Origin: CAVUPF01 sp963743285 | GTDB taxonomy: Bacteria > Actinomycetota > Thermoleophilia > Solirubrobacterales > 70-9 | Reading direction: 5' to 3' | Length of the DNA stretch: 64,000 nucleotides | Assembly: GCA_963743285.1 (NCBI GenBank) | Contig: CAVUPF010000001.1 | Span: 744,001-808,000, forward strand | Shown: one piece after another, positions 24,084 to 32,181 of the stretch | Layout of the letters: the number at the start of each line of letters is the position of its first letter | How positions within the stretch are numbered: position 1 is the first letter of the stretch | Position numbers and translations under genes: made by a program | The notes under the pieces: model-generated | What the model was told of the DNA's origin: nothing | The model's input: only the letters and a program-made list of their open reading frames with translations | The model's database searches: none

Positions 24084-24602
24084 TCACCGCAGAGCCTCTT
24101 CGACTGCATCTCGAAACGAAGCTGGGTCTATGGCGGGGAAGCGGTAGAGCTCTGGCTCGATCGCATCGAAGTGAGCCAGGGTCTCCGCCGGATCCACCAG
24201 GCCTCGAGCGATCATCTCTCGCACGTCTTGAAGATCCTGATCGTGACCGCGCTCGATCTTGGCAAGCGCTTGGGCGACCGGGTCAAAGTGGTGAAAGGAG
24301 ACTTTGCCCTCCCTGCGGATCAGCGGGCTTCGTCCCTCCCATCCGCCGGGGAGCGGGATGAAATCTGAGGGTGCGGCGAGCTCGACGTTGAGGTTTAGCT
24401 CCTCCTTGAGCCGAGGTATCACGCGCAGGATCTCCTCGCGGTCGGGAACCAGCTTGATATCGACATCTATGGTGCTGGCTCGCCAGCCGTAGAGCACGGC
24501 GGTTGCCCCGCCTGTGAAATAGACCCGGACGTCTTCCCGCGCCGGACGGCCCAGCTCCTTGATGAATCGCTCGATGCGGTTCGCGTCGGCTAGTTCGCGC
24601 AT
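24084..24602 (-). CDS. DUF6036-type nucleotidyltransferase
   Basis: The 172-residue protein MRELADANRIERFIKELG has the minimal nucleotidyltransferase signature YFTGGATAVLYGWRASTIDVDIKL, noted here as YFTGGATAVLYGW plus TIDVDIKL (Gly31-Gly32, Asp46 and Asp48). Later come EELNLNVELAAPSDFIPLPG and HFDPVAQALAKIERG. It is a likely toxin or nucleotide-modifying partner of the preceding small gene, with which it overlaps by 13 bases. A ruined copy of the pair lies at 26008-26375. Confidence 0.82.
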   Translation of the reverse strand: MRELADANRIERFIKELGRPAREDVRVYFTGGATAVLYGWRASTIDVDIKLVPDREEILRVIPRLKEELNLNVELAAPSDFIPLPGGWEGRSPLIRREGKVSFHHFDPVAQALAKIERGHDQDLQDVREMIARGLVDPAETLAHFDAIEPELYRFPAIDPASFRDAVEEALR

Positions 24603-24874
24603 GCGGCCGCTCGCTCGAAGCTGACGAGCCGGCGGATCAGGGCGTTGTAGGTGGAGTGGGCTGCGTCACCCTTCTCGCGGGCGAGAAGTCGATAGAGCTT
24701 GTGCTCCGGCGATGCGATCGGCGCCGACAGGTCAATGCCGAGGGAGCGCAGCCGCGGCGCCCCAATCGAAACCAGCAGCGCCTCGGCTGATTCGCGCCCG
24801 GCCTCCAAGTCTGTGATGCCGCGCCGAACCAAGTCGGCGCCGGGGAATGTCTCCATGGCGGCGATCGTCGTCAC
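24590..24874 (-). CDS. Small partner protein of the DUF6036 nucleotidyltransferase
   Basis: The 94-residue, mostly helical protein (METFPGADLVRRGITDLEAG, LLVSIGAPRLRSLGIDL, HKLYRLLAREKGDAAHSTYN) lies upstream of and overlaps the nucleotidyltransferase gene, the antitoxin position. I do not recognise a named domain. The start may be 24874 or the inner ATG 24856. Its degraded homologue at 26070-26375 shows that the pair moves or duplicates as a unit. Confidence 0.7.
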   Translation of the reverse strand: MTTIAAMETFPGADLVRRGITDLEAGRESAEALLVSIGAPRLRSLGIDLSAPIASPEHKLYRLLAREKGDAAHSTYNALIRRLVSFERAAACAN

Positions 24875-25022
24875 GAGCTGAGGGTAGCGATCCGGCGCGA
24901 GCCCTCCGCCGGGGAGTGGTGTGGCAGGTCTGGCAGGGCCGGGCAGAAAGGCGCCGGCGGTGAATCGTGAGTCTTCAGCTTGTCGATCACTGGGTGGAGG
25001 CGCTTCGGCCGTGAGCAGGGAC

Positions 25023-25442
25023 TTAGCCGCCGCTCGCCACTCGCACGCTCTCGAAGTCGAGCACCTCCGCGAGCAGCTCGAAGTGGCGGTCGGCGTGTAG
25101 CACGCCGAAGCCCCGCTCGGCCGCCGCGGCGGCGATCAGGTAATCGGCGGCCGGGATGCGACGCCGAGCGCCGAGGTCGCGGCAGGCGCCGATCGCAGCG
25201 CGGCAGACCGAGGTGGTGACCGGAGCCTGGGGGAGAGCGCCCAGCGCCTCGTCCACGATCTTGAACTCGCGCTCGTCCCTGGTAGCGCTCAAGATCTCCA
25301 GCGCCGCGGCCGGACAGCTGACCAGTAGCTCCTCCACGACCGCCGTTTCCCAGGCCTTGAGGACGCCTGGCTCGGCCTGGCGGTTCCAGGCCGAGGTGTC
25401 GATCACCATTGCCTGACTGGCGCCAAATGAAGCCGGGGTCAT
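25023..25442 (-). CDS. vapC: VapC-type PIN-domain toxin
   Basis: The 139-residue protein has the PIN core from residue 12: MVIDTSAWNRQA, LEILSATRDEREF, RIPAADYLIAAAAAE and VLHADRHFELLAEV. The Asp-Glu-Asp-Asp set is present. It is a predicted endoribonuclease. The ATG at 25442 overlaps the antitoxin stop in an ATGA; the inner ATG at 25409 gives the more standard PIN start. It forms a complete module with the RHH gene upstream. Confidence 0.87.
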   Translation of the reverse strand: MTPASFGASQAMVIDTSAWNRQAEPGVLKAWETAVVEELLVSCPAAALEILSATRDEREFKIVDEALGALPQAPVTTSVCRAAIGACRDLGARRRIPAADYLIAAAAAERGFGVLHADRHFELLAEVLDFESVRVASGG

Positions 25443-25711
25443 TTGCCGTGCCGCAGAGCCGATCGCTCCCGCTCTGCGTGGATCTCACGCGAGGCCTCGA
25501 AGTCGTATGAGATCTCGCCCCGGGCGATCTTCAGCAGGGTCTGCTTCGCCGCCTCGCGCCCCCCCCTCTCCTCTTCCGCAGCTTCCGCTCCCCGTAGCGC
25601 TAGGTCGCGGATCAGGCGGGAGCGGCTCTTGGGGTGCGGCTCAACCGCGGCCAGCGCCTCCCCCAGCTTGGGGTCGACGGTCACCTGCACGCGGGGGTGC
25701 ACGGTCGCCAC
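25439..25711 (-). CDS. vapB: Ribbon-helix-helix VapB-type antitoxin
   Basis: The 90-residue protein MATVHPRVQVTVDPKLGEAL has an N-terminal RHH DNA-binding strand-helix-helix (VQVTVDPKLGEALAAVEP, SRSRLIRDLALRG) and a charged C-terminal helix (ISYDFEASREIHAERERSAL) for toxin binding. It is the first gene of the vapBC pair. The start ATG 25711 follows a weakly purine-rich stretch. Confidence 0.85.
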   Translation of the reverse strand: MATVHPRVQVTVDPKLGEALAAVEPHPKSRSRLIRDLALRGAEAAEEERGGREAAKQTLLKIARGEISYDFEASREIHAERERSALRHGK

Positions 25712-26007
25712 TAGACGAGTGTACCACTGGGGCGGTACTCAGCTGTTGAACAGGCGCAGGGCATAGACCTCCGCCCACCCCCGAGCGCTCCCCCTTCACC
25801 TGGCTCGACGATCCCAGGGCGCCGCTCCTTGGCCTAGCGCTGGCGGTCGCCGCCTCGGCCATCTGGGAGCGGGGCAGAGGGCGGCTTTGAGCATCCCCGT
25901 GGACGACTCGACCCGTCCCTGGGACCTCTGGCCTGAAGGGTGCCGGCCAGGTTCGGCTCTGCACCACGAGGTCCGGCTCCGCTCCCGAGCGCCAGGCGCC
26001 GTTTTCC

Positions 26008-26375
26008 CGGCCGTCTTCCCGCAACGACCGGCCCAGCTCCTTCACGAATCGCTCGATGCGGTTCGCGTCGGCTAGTTCGCATGCGGCCGCTCGCTCGAAA
26101 CTGACGAGCCGGCGGATCAGGGCGTTGTAAGTGGAATGGGCTGCGTCACCCTTCTCGCGACGAGAAGTCGATAGAGCTTGTGTGCCGGGGATGCGATCGG
26201 CGCCGGGAGGTCGATGCCGAGGGAGCACAGCCGCGGCGCTCCAATCGAAACCAGCAGTACCTCGGCTGATTCGCGCCCGGTGTCCAAGTCTGCGATGCCG
26301 CGACGAATCAGGTTCACACCGGGGAGTGTCTGCATGGTGGTGATCGTCGTCACAAATTGGAGGGCAGCGATCCGG
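26008..26375 (-). pseudogene. Decayed duplicate of the DUF6036 module
   Basis: Bases 26008-26078 match the start of the nucleotidyltransferase gene (24530-24602). Bases 26079-26375 match the whole partner gene and its upstream sequence (24603-24890) at roughly 90 percent. A two-base loss at the gene overlap and a one-base loss in ctcgcg.acgagaag break both frames. The rest of the nucleotidyltransferase is missing. The 300 bases to the left (25712-26007) hold no recognisable gene. Confidence 0.88.
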
Positions 26376-26563
26376 TGCATGTCGTCTGACGAGGTAATCG
26401 CAGAGCCAGTCCAAGCGGCGCTGGAGAGCGCCCCGTCGATGCTCGTGGCAGTGGTCATGGGGGCGTTTGGATGGAGCCGGTCATTCAAGGCCGGATCAAT
26501 GGCGGCTAGCCAACTTGTCTTCGCGTTTTCAGCGACCGTCTTGGCCCGCCGCGAACGGCGCAA

Positions 26564-27079
26564 CTAAACCGAGCTCACCCGCTGCAGGCCCCTCAAGGCC
26601 AGGCCCAAGCCGCCGCCCAAGAGCACGATCGCTATGACCATCGCCGCACCGGTCGTCGCCGGGTACCCCGCTCCGGCGTCAGCCAAACGTGCCATGGCTG
26701 TGGATCCTGGCCTAGGGCTGGCGCTTTCGGTTGATTCTCCTCGACGCCCTGACCCTCTCGTCCCGGCGCCGGCCGGCCGGCTGGCATTGCTGCCTTCTCC
26801 GCCAGCGCCCCCTCCGCGCCCGGAGATGCCCGCCCCGAACAGCGGCGCGCTTGCGCCAGAGGCTCCGCCGGAGCCGCCTTTGCCCGACGCTTCCCCGCGA
26901 GCTTGGGCCAGTGGAAGCGCGTATTCTTTTCCTGCCGGGCTACCCGGTTCGAAGGTCACTCCCTTCGCCGCAGCCGCACGACAATGAGCCGCGAGTCCGA
27001 TCAGGGTCATTATTGCGACGACTCCAGCGAGTACTCTCAGGGAGCTAAGTCGGTCGCGGGGGATGGCGTCTCTAATCAA
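26564..27079 (-). CDS. Secreted, C-terminally anchored Gly/Ala/Ser-rich protein
   Basis: The minus strand encodes a hydrophobic N-terminal signal (VLAGVVAIMTLIGLAAHC), a SPAGKEYALPLAQARGEA segment, a low-complexity Gly/Ser/Ala stretch and a C-terminal membrane helix (AAMVIAIVLLGGGLGLAL) ending in a short basic tail. That is the layout of an envelope-anchored surface protein. The start is uncertain: TTG 27079 keeps the full signal, ATG 27010 shortens it. It is divergent from the glycoside hydrolase gene. No enzyme domain is visible. Confidence 0.6.
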   Translation of the reverse strand: MIRDAIPRDRLSSLRVLAGVVAIMTLIGLAAHCRAAAAKGVTFEPGSPAGKEYALPLAQARGEASGKGGSGGASGASAPLFGAGISGRGGGAGGEGSNASRPAGAGTRGSGRRGESTESASPRPGSTAMARLADAGAGYPATTGAAMVIAIVLLGGGLGLALRGLQRVSSV

Positions 27080-27101
27080 AATGGCAGGCAGGTAGGAGCC
27101 G

Positions 27102-28286
27102 ATGGGCTGCAAGATTTTAAAGCAGATTGAGGGGGGAGCAAAGCGCCGCGGTGGCTCCCCTGCATTCAGAGCGCCCGTGATCGCGCCGCGCCGGTCGCGC
27201 CGCGCCCTCCTGCCAATGCTGGCCCTTCTTTTCTTCCTCGCGTCTCGCGGCACCGCCACGGCTGCCGTGTCAACCCAGAAGCTGATCTGGGGCCCATACA
27301 ATGCCGCGGCCTTCAATACATACTCTGAACTAGGCGCCGGGCTATATGAGATAACGATCAACTGGTCGAGGATCGCGCCGACCAAGCCTGCAGATCCCAC
27401 CGATCCCTCCGACCCGGCCTACCAATGGACACCCGCAGTCGAAGAAGCAATCACCAACGCGCAGGCGCACGGCATCCAGGTCGTTCTCGAGGTCATGGGG
27501 TCGCCAAGCTGGGCAAACGGGGGCCGTCCATGGCGCTGGGCCCCCACAAACCCCGAGGAATATGCGGAATTCATCACGGCAGCCTCGAAGCGATGGCCCG
27601 AGGTCCACTATTGGCAGATCTGGGGAGAGCCAACTCGCCGCGAAAATTTCATGCCACTCCCAAAGCACGCCCTCGGACTAAACCTCACCCCTCAGCAGCG
27701 TCGTGGACCGGAAATCTATGCCCAGATTCTGGATGATGCATATGTTGCGCTGAAGAAGGTCAACCCGTCCAACCTCGTGATCGGCGGGAATACCTTTACA
27801 GGAGGCGATATCAGGCCACTTACCTTCATCAAGTACCTGCGCTTGCCCGACGGGAAGCCACCTCGTATGGATCTATACGGTGACAATCCCTTCGGCTACA
27901 GACGGCCTGATCTGAGCACGCCCCTGATCAACCCAGGCAGCGGGGTCGCGGATTTCTGCAATCTCAAAGTAATCGCCCAGTATGTGGACCGGTACCTCTC
28001 ACGCGACGGTAGGAATATGCAAAAGCCGCGTCTTTTCCTGTCTGAGTATTTCTTACCCACCGATCACGCCAACTTCGAATTCAACTACTGGGTCACGGAG
28101 GCGACGGCGGCGAACTGGCTAAGTACCGCATTTTCGATCGTACGCAGCTGGCACCGCATCTACACGTTGGGATGGTTTGAGCTCTATGACGAAGCGCCAA
28201 ATGGCCTAGGTACCGAGGTCAACCGCGGCCTTCTTACCTACACCGGCCAAAAAAAGCCGGCATATTATGCGTACAAAAATGGCTAG
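27102..28286 (+). CDS. Secreted glycoside hydrolase, TIM-barrel (GH39/PslG-like)
   Basis: The protein is about 394 residues from ATG 27102; GTG 27177 would put the signal peptide (ALLPMLALLFFLASRG) nearer the N-terminus. The mature part is a TIM barrel: WSRIAP, GIQVVLEVMGSPSWA, HYWQIWGEPTRREN with the acid/base Glu in WGEP, and FLSEYFLPTD with the likely nucleophile Glu in LSEY. Secreted glycosidases of this kind trim self-made polysaccharide in biofilm loci. It opens the exopolysaccharide region. Its DNA is AT-richer than that of its neighbours. Confidence 0.8.
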   Translation: MGCKILKQIEGGAKRRGGSPAFRAPVIAPRRSRRALLPMLALLFFLASRGTATAAVSTQKLIWGPYNAAAFNTYSELGAGLYEITINWSRIAPTKPADPTDPSDPAYQWTPAVEEAITNAQAHGIQVVLEVMGSPSWANGGRPWRWAPTNPEEYAEFITAASKRWPEVHYWQIWGEPTRRENFMPLPKHALGLNLTPQQRRGPEIYAQILDDAYVALKKVNPSNLVIGGNTFTGGDIRPLTFIKYLRLPDGKPPRMDLYGDNPFGYRRPDLSTPLINPGSGVADFCNLKVIAQYVDRYLSRDGRNMQKPRLFLSEYFLPTDHANFEFNYWVTEATAANWLSTAFSIVRSWHRIYTLGWFELYDEAPNGLGTEVNRGLLTYTGQKKPAYYAYKNG

Positions 28287-28370
28287 TCGCACTGCTTGAG
28301 GGTTCTTGCGCCGTCGACCGGAAAACGAGATTGGACCTCGCGGCGGCTGCGACCGCTATCGTTGCGCACC

Positions 28371-29336
28371 ATGAGGGCGCTCGTCACCGGCGGGGCTGGA
28401 TTTATCGGCTCACACCTCGCCGCTCGCTTGGTCCAAGAAGGCCATGAGGTTCGTGTGCTCGACAACTTCTCTACCGGCTCGCGATCGAATCTCGCAACCC
28501 TGGGCGATTCGGTCGAGCTTGTCGAGGGGGACATACAGAGCTATGAGCGCGCCCACAACGCGGTCCAGGGCTGTGAGATTGTCTTCCATCAGGCCGCCCT
28601 GCCATCCGTTCCGCGATCGATTCAGGACCCGCTCACGAGTCATGCGGTCAATGTTGTCGGCACCCTGAATATCCTGCTCGCCTCGCGTGATAGCGGCGTG
28701 CGACGGGTCGTGTTCGCATCCTCCTCTTCGATCTACGGCGCCGACCCGACCTTGCCGAAGCACGAGGAGCGGGCGCCCATGCCGATCGCTCCCTACGCCG
28801 TCGGGAAGCTCGCCGCCGAGGGGTTCTGCCGCAGCTTCTACGCGGTATACGGCTTGGAGACGGTCTCGTTGCGCTACTTCAACGTCTTCGGCCCGGGCCA
28901 GGACCCGCTTTCGCAGTATGCCGCAGTCATACCTCGGTTCATCACTGCCCTGCTGGCCGGGGAGGCGCCGGTCGTATTTGGAGATGGCGAGCAGTCCAGG
29001 GACTTCACCTACATCGACAACGTGGTTGACGCCAACCTGCTCGCCGCCCAGGCGAGCGACGTCTGCGGGCGGACCTTCAACGTGGCCTGCGGGCAGCGGA
29101 TCAGTCTGAATCACCTGTTGGACGAGATCCGCGGCATCCTTCAGAGCGACGTCGAGGCCGTACACCTCGATCCGCGGCCGGGCGACGTGAAGCACTCGCT
29201 CGCCGATATCTCACAGGCACGGGAGGGTCTCGGTTACCGGCCGGCCGTCGATTTCGGCGAGGGCCTGCTGCGCACGGTAAATCATCACCGCAGTAAAGCC
29301 GAGTCGGATCCGATCGGATCGCCGGTCCTACCCTGA
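28371..29336 (+). CDS. SDR-family nucleotide-sugar 4-epimerase
   Basis: ATG 28371 starts MRALVTGGAGFIGSHLA, the NAD-binding GxxGxxG. Then follow VLDNFSTGS, the Ser-bearing ASSSSIYG, the catalytic YAVGK pair, LRYFNVFGPGQDP and DFTYIDNVVDAN. This is the UDP-glucose/UDP-N-acetylglucosamine 4-epimerase type (WbpP-like), supplying sugars to the polysaccharide. The 321 residues are normal. The upstream extension to 28296 has no similarity. Exact substrate cannot be told from sequence. Confidence 0.88.
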   Translation: MRALVTGGAGFIGSHLAARLVQEGHEVRVLDNFSTGSRSNLATLGDSVELVEGDIQSYERAHNAVQGCEIVFHQAALPSVPRSIQDPLTSHAVNVVGTLNILLASRDSGVRRVVFASSSSIYGADPTLPKHEERAPMPIAPYAVGKLAAEGFCRSFYAVYGLETVSLRYFNVFGPGQDPLSQYAAVIPRFITALLAGEAPVVFGDGEQSRDFTYIDNVVDANLLAAQASDVCGRTFNVACGQRISLNHLLDEIRGILQSDVEAVHLDPRPGDVKHSLADISQAREGLGYRPAVDFGEGLLRTVNHHRSKAESDPIGSPVLP

Positions 29337-29485
29337 TTGAGAACTTCGCGAACCGGCGCGGCAATTGTCGCTGAGAATGACCATCGCCTCATCAACTTCA
29401 TCGGGCAAGCGGCGGTGAACTTACAACCCGATCACGGAATTTGAATCCATGATCAGCGTTCGACACGCATACGACAGGTATTCGC

Positions 29486-30406
29486 TTGGCACAAGCAGCG
29501 GGTACCCGCCCCCGAGGCCATCGAGGAACTGTAGCGGTGACTAGGCTAAAACGCATACCGTGCTCCCTGGTTGTGTGCGCTGGAGTAGGCGTGGCAACAC
29601 CTGAGATCGAGAGGCGCTTCTTTGCGAAGCTGCGCCTACCAAACGGAACCTGGAAGACTACCTATCCAAACAGGCTCGATGACCTCAACAAACGGGTGCG
29701 CGCTTTCCTTCCTGATCGGCGCTGCCTGGAGATCATGGATGTGGCGATCTCTTCTGGCGGGTCTACCGTTGAGTGGAGCGATCACCTGCTAGCCAACGGT
29801 GTTAACCATAGGCTGGTCGCAGGCGATATTGACACAGAGGCGTGGCTCACGAGCTGGGGAAGCTGGTTTGCAGTGTTATTCGACAGCAGCGGCAGGGAGC
29901 CGTTGCTGCTTGAGGTCGGGCCATTGATGCTTTCTATACGTTCAGATCGATGGCTTGTCAGGCTAGTACGCCCGATACTTGTCCCGGTCCTGCGTTCGAT
30001 CGCGGCAGGCGCACGACGCGTGGCCCCCCGGATGTCTGGGGCATCCGCAGTGCCCAGAGGTCTCATTTGCCGATCGGTCTCGCTCGTGAGCGCCGAGCTC
30101 CGCCGCAGGCCTCAGATCGAAATCGTGCAAGACGACATCACCGCCGCCGGTCGTTTTGCGCAGAGATTTGACGTCATCCGGGTTGCCAACCTCGTCCAAC
30201 GCGCGTACTTTGACGAGTCTTCTTTGAGGAAGGTCGTTTCGAACTTGCGGGAACGTCTGCGAGATGGCGGCATCTTGATCATCTGCCATACGATGGAAGA
30301 TGGCGTCAATCATGCGACGATTTTTCGGCGCACGGGAGATCAGTTAGTTGCCGAAGAATCCATCAACGGTGGTGTTGAAGTGAGCGATCTGATACTGGCG
30401 CTCTGA
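29486..30406 (+). CDS. Predicted SAM-dependent methyltransferase (atypical)
   Basis: The protein (up to 306 residues; starts TTG 29486, GTG 29537 or GTG 29591) has a class I methyltransferase-like end: QIEIVQDDITAAGRFAQRFD, then VIRVANLVQRAYF and LRERLRDGGILIICHTMEDG. The first half gives LEIMDVAISSGGSTVEWSDH in place of the usual DxGxGxG loop, so SAM binding is uncertain. It lies within the polysaccharide locus and could modify sugars. I rate the fold moderately sure and the activity unsure. Confidence 0.6.
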   Translation: MAQAAGTRPRGHRGTVAVTRLKRIPCSLVVCAGVGVATPEIERRFFAKLRLPNGTWKTTYPNRLDDLNKRVRAFLPDRRCLEIMDVAISSGGSTVEWSDHLLANGVNHRLVAGDIDTEAWLTSWGSWFAVLFDSSGREPLLLEVGPLMLSIRSDRWLVRLVRPILVPVLRSIAAGARRVAPRMSGASAVPRGLICRSVSLVSAELRRRPQIEIVQDDITAAGRFAQRFDVIRVANLVQRAYFDESSLRKVVSNLRERLRDGGILIICHTMEDGVNHATIFRRTGDQLVAEESINGGVEVSDLILAL

Positions 30407-30434
30407 TCGCCGCAGCGAGCCATATTCGGTAGGT

Positions 30435-32165
30435 TCAGACGCTCTGCCGCGTGCTCGTCTTTTCAGAAGGCCTGTGACGTTGCACGCAGACGACAGCTGC
30501 GGCAAACGCGATCGGGATCGAGAGTTGTGGGGCGGGGAGAACTTCGGTAAAGACGAGGCCTGCGGCAGCCGTTGCGAGCATGCCGACCGCAGCGTCCTCG
30601 GGCTTGCCGCGGGATGCCCCCTTAGCGCCGATCGCTACTGCGGCGAGCAGTAACCCGAGCAAGAGAATGCCCACTAACCCGAGTTCTGCCGCGAACGCGA
30701 GGTACTCGTCTTGCGCCGCAAGCGGGCCGTAGTCCAGGTGGACTTCAGCATAGGCGGGGAAGGTGCCCCAGCCGATCCCGCGCAGCGGCTCCGAGCCGAA
30801 GGCCCGCAGCGCCAGGTGGGCCGAATCCAGCCGGGACTGGAGGTAGCGGCGTTCTTCCCTTTCGGCGCCGGTTGTGAGGCGGCGATAGAGCGAGCCATCG
30901 AGATGCCCTGGAACGGAGATGATGCGCGAGCCGCGCGTTGGTTCGCGCGCGATCAGCTCGACATCGCTCAGTGAGAACGTCGGCGGGCGCGCCCGCTGCC
31001 AGATGTAGAGGGTGGCGTGGGGGGACCTCTGCCGCGGATGCCAGACGAGTGAGAAGCGCCGCCAGCCTTGGCCCAACACTCCCGCCGCACGTCGGATGCT
31101 GTTAGGCCGCCCGGCATCGCTGAGCGCATAGCTAAAGGGAACTCTCCCGTCTTGGGACCTAGCCCGGAACCGCAGCGTGTAGAGGCCGCCCGCCGCTGCT
31201 TCCCCCCATCGGAAGCTCGTCCCCTCACCGGTGATCCGCCCCCCCACCGTGATTCCGGAGTTGCTATTGGAAAGTTCCGAGGGACCGTGCGGGATCGGCC
31301 CGAGCGCGCGACTGTCCCATCCGCTTAGATCGCGCTGGTCGAGGCCGCGGAGCGAGGCGGGTACGGCCCGGAAGCTCACTTCTTGGCGATCCCGCTCAAA
31401 GACCGAGTAAACGACGGCGCCAACGAGGACCGCAACGGTTGCGCAGCCGAGGATAATCGCAACGTTTCGACGGGATCCCCTTGCCTCCCAGAGGGCGAGC
31501 ACCACGACGCCGATCGCAGCGGCGACGATTGCACCGCGCGAGAAGGTGAAAACGATTGTGGCGACCAAGATCAGCGCCGTCGCTACAAGAGCGAACCGGA
31601 CCTTTCGTCGGGTGTCCGAACGGTAGGCAAAGAGGATCGGAATGCCCAGCGCCGCCGCTAAGCCCAGTTCGTTGGCATCGCCGTAGGTTCCCGAGAGGCG
31701 GCCTCCCGTCTGGGTTAGGTTCACAGTTCCCGAGTTGATGCTGCCAACTCCGGCAAGTGCGAGCCCGGCAGCGAGGGCGAGCCCGGCAAGGGTTGCGATG
31801 ATCGCCACTCCACGTAAGCGGGGTTCGAGGCTGATCGCCGCCACGGATAGCAGGCCGATCATGGCGAGCTGGTAAAAGCCGGCTGCCCTCCCACCGCAAT
31901 TGCAACCCCAGGCGGCCACGTTGAAAAATATCCAAGCGGAGAGGCCGACATACGCGGAGACGAGTAACAGGGCTGAGGTGTTAAGCCGGAAAGTCTGCGG
32001 TCGCTCCTTGAGCAGGTCGGCGGCGAGCAGCGCCGCGAAGGTGAGCGCCGCAGCCCGGCCCAGGGTTAGCGGGTCTATCAAACGCGTGGCGGAGAACGGG
32101 GCCAAAAAGGCGGCACCGATCAGCCCAGCCCGGGTGCGGCGGAACCCTGAGGGGCCAGCGCTCAC
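30435..32165 (-). CDS. O-antigen ligase/polymerase family membrane protein
   Basis: The 576-residue protein has about ten hydrophobic segments (for example LAGLALAAGLALAGVGSI and VATIVFTFSRGAIVAAAIGV). The Wzy_C signature is split around a large periplasmic loop: FRGAIV-like SRGAIV, then GIGWGTFPAYAE and AQDEYLAFAAELGLVG. The loop (about residues 260-430) contains an unusual beta-rich, carbohydrate-binding-like stretch (LYTLRFRARSQDGRVPFSYA). The family polymerises or ligates lipid-linked glycans at the outer face of the membrane. It is followed by the GT-C gene in the same direction. Confidence 0.85.
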   Translation of the reverse strand: MSAGPSGFRRTRAGLIGAAFLAPFSATRLIDPLTLGRAAALTFAALLAADLLKERPQTFRLNTSALLLVSAYVGLSAWIFFNVAAWGCNCGGRAAGFYQLAMIGLLSVAAISLEPRLRGVAIIATLAGLALAAGLALAGVGSINSGTVNLTQTGGRLSGTYGDANELGLAAALGIPILFAYRSDTRRKVRFALVATALILVATIVFTFSRGAIVAAAIGVVVLALWEARGSRRNVAIILGCATVAVLVGAVVYSVFERDRQEVSFRAVPASLRGLDQRDLSGWDSRALGPIPHGPSELSNSNSGITVGGRITGEGTSFRWGEAAAGGLYTLRFRARSQDGRVPFSYALSDAGRPNSIRRAAGVLGQGWRRFSLVWHPRQRSPHATLYIWQRARPPTFSLSDVELIAREPTRGSRIISVPGHLDGSLYRRLTTGAEREERRYLQSRLDSAHLALRAFGSEPLRGIGWGTFPAYAEVHLDYGPLAAQDEYLAFAAELGLVGILLLGLLLAAVAIGAKGASRGKPEDAAVGMLATAAAGLVFTEVLPAPQLSIPIAFAAAVVCVQRHRPSEKTSTRQSV

Positions 32166-32181
32166 CGGTGCGCCGCCCGGT

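Noticed and set aside
26564..27400. Longer version of the Gly-rich surface protein starting at 27400
   Set aside because: The added part lies antisense to the signal peptide and start of the glycoside hydrolase gene and would hide the signal peptide of the surface protein.
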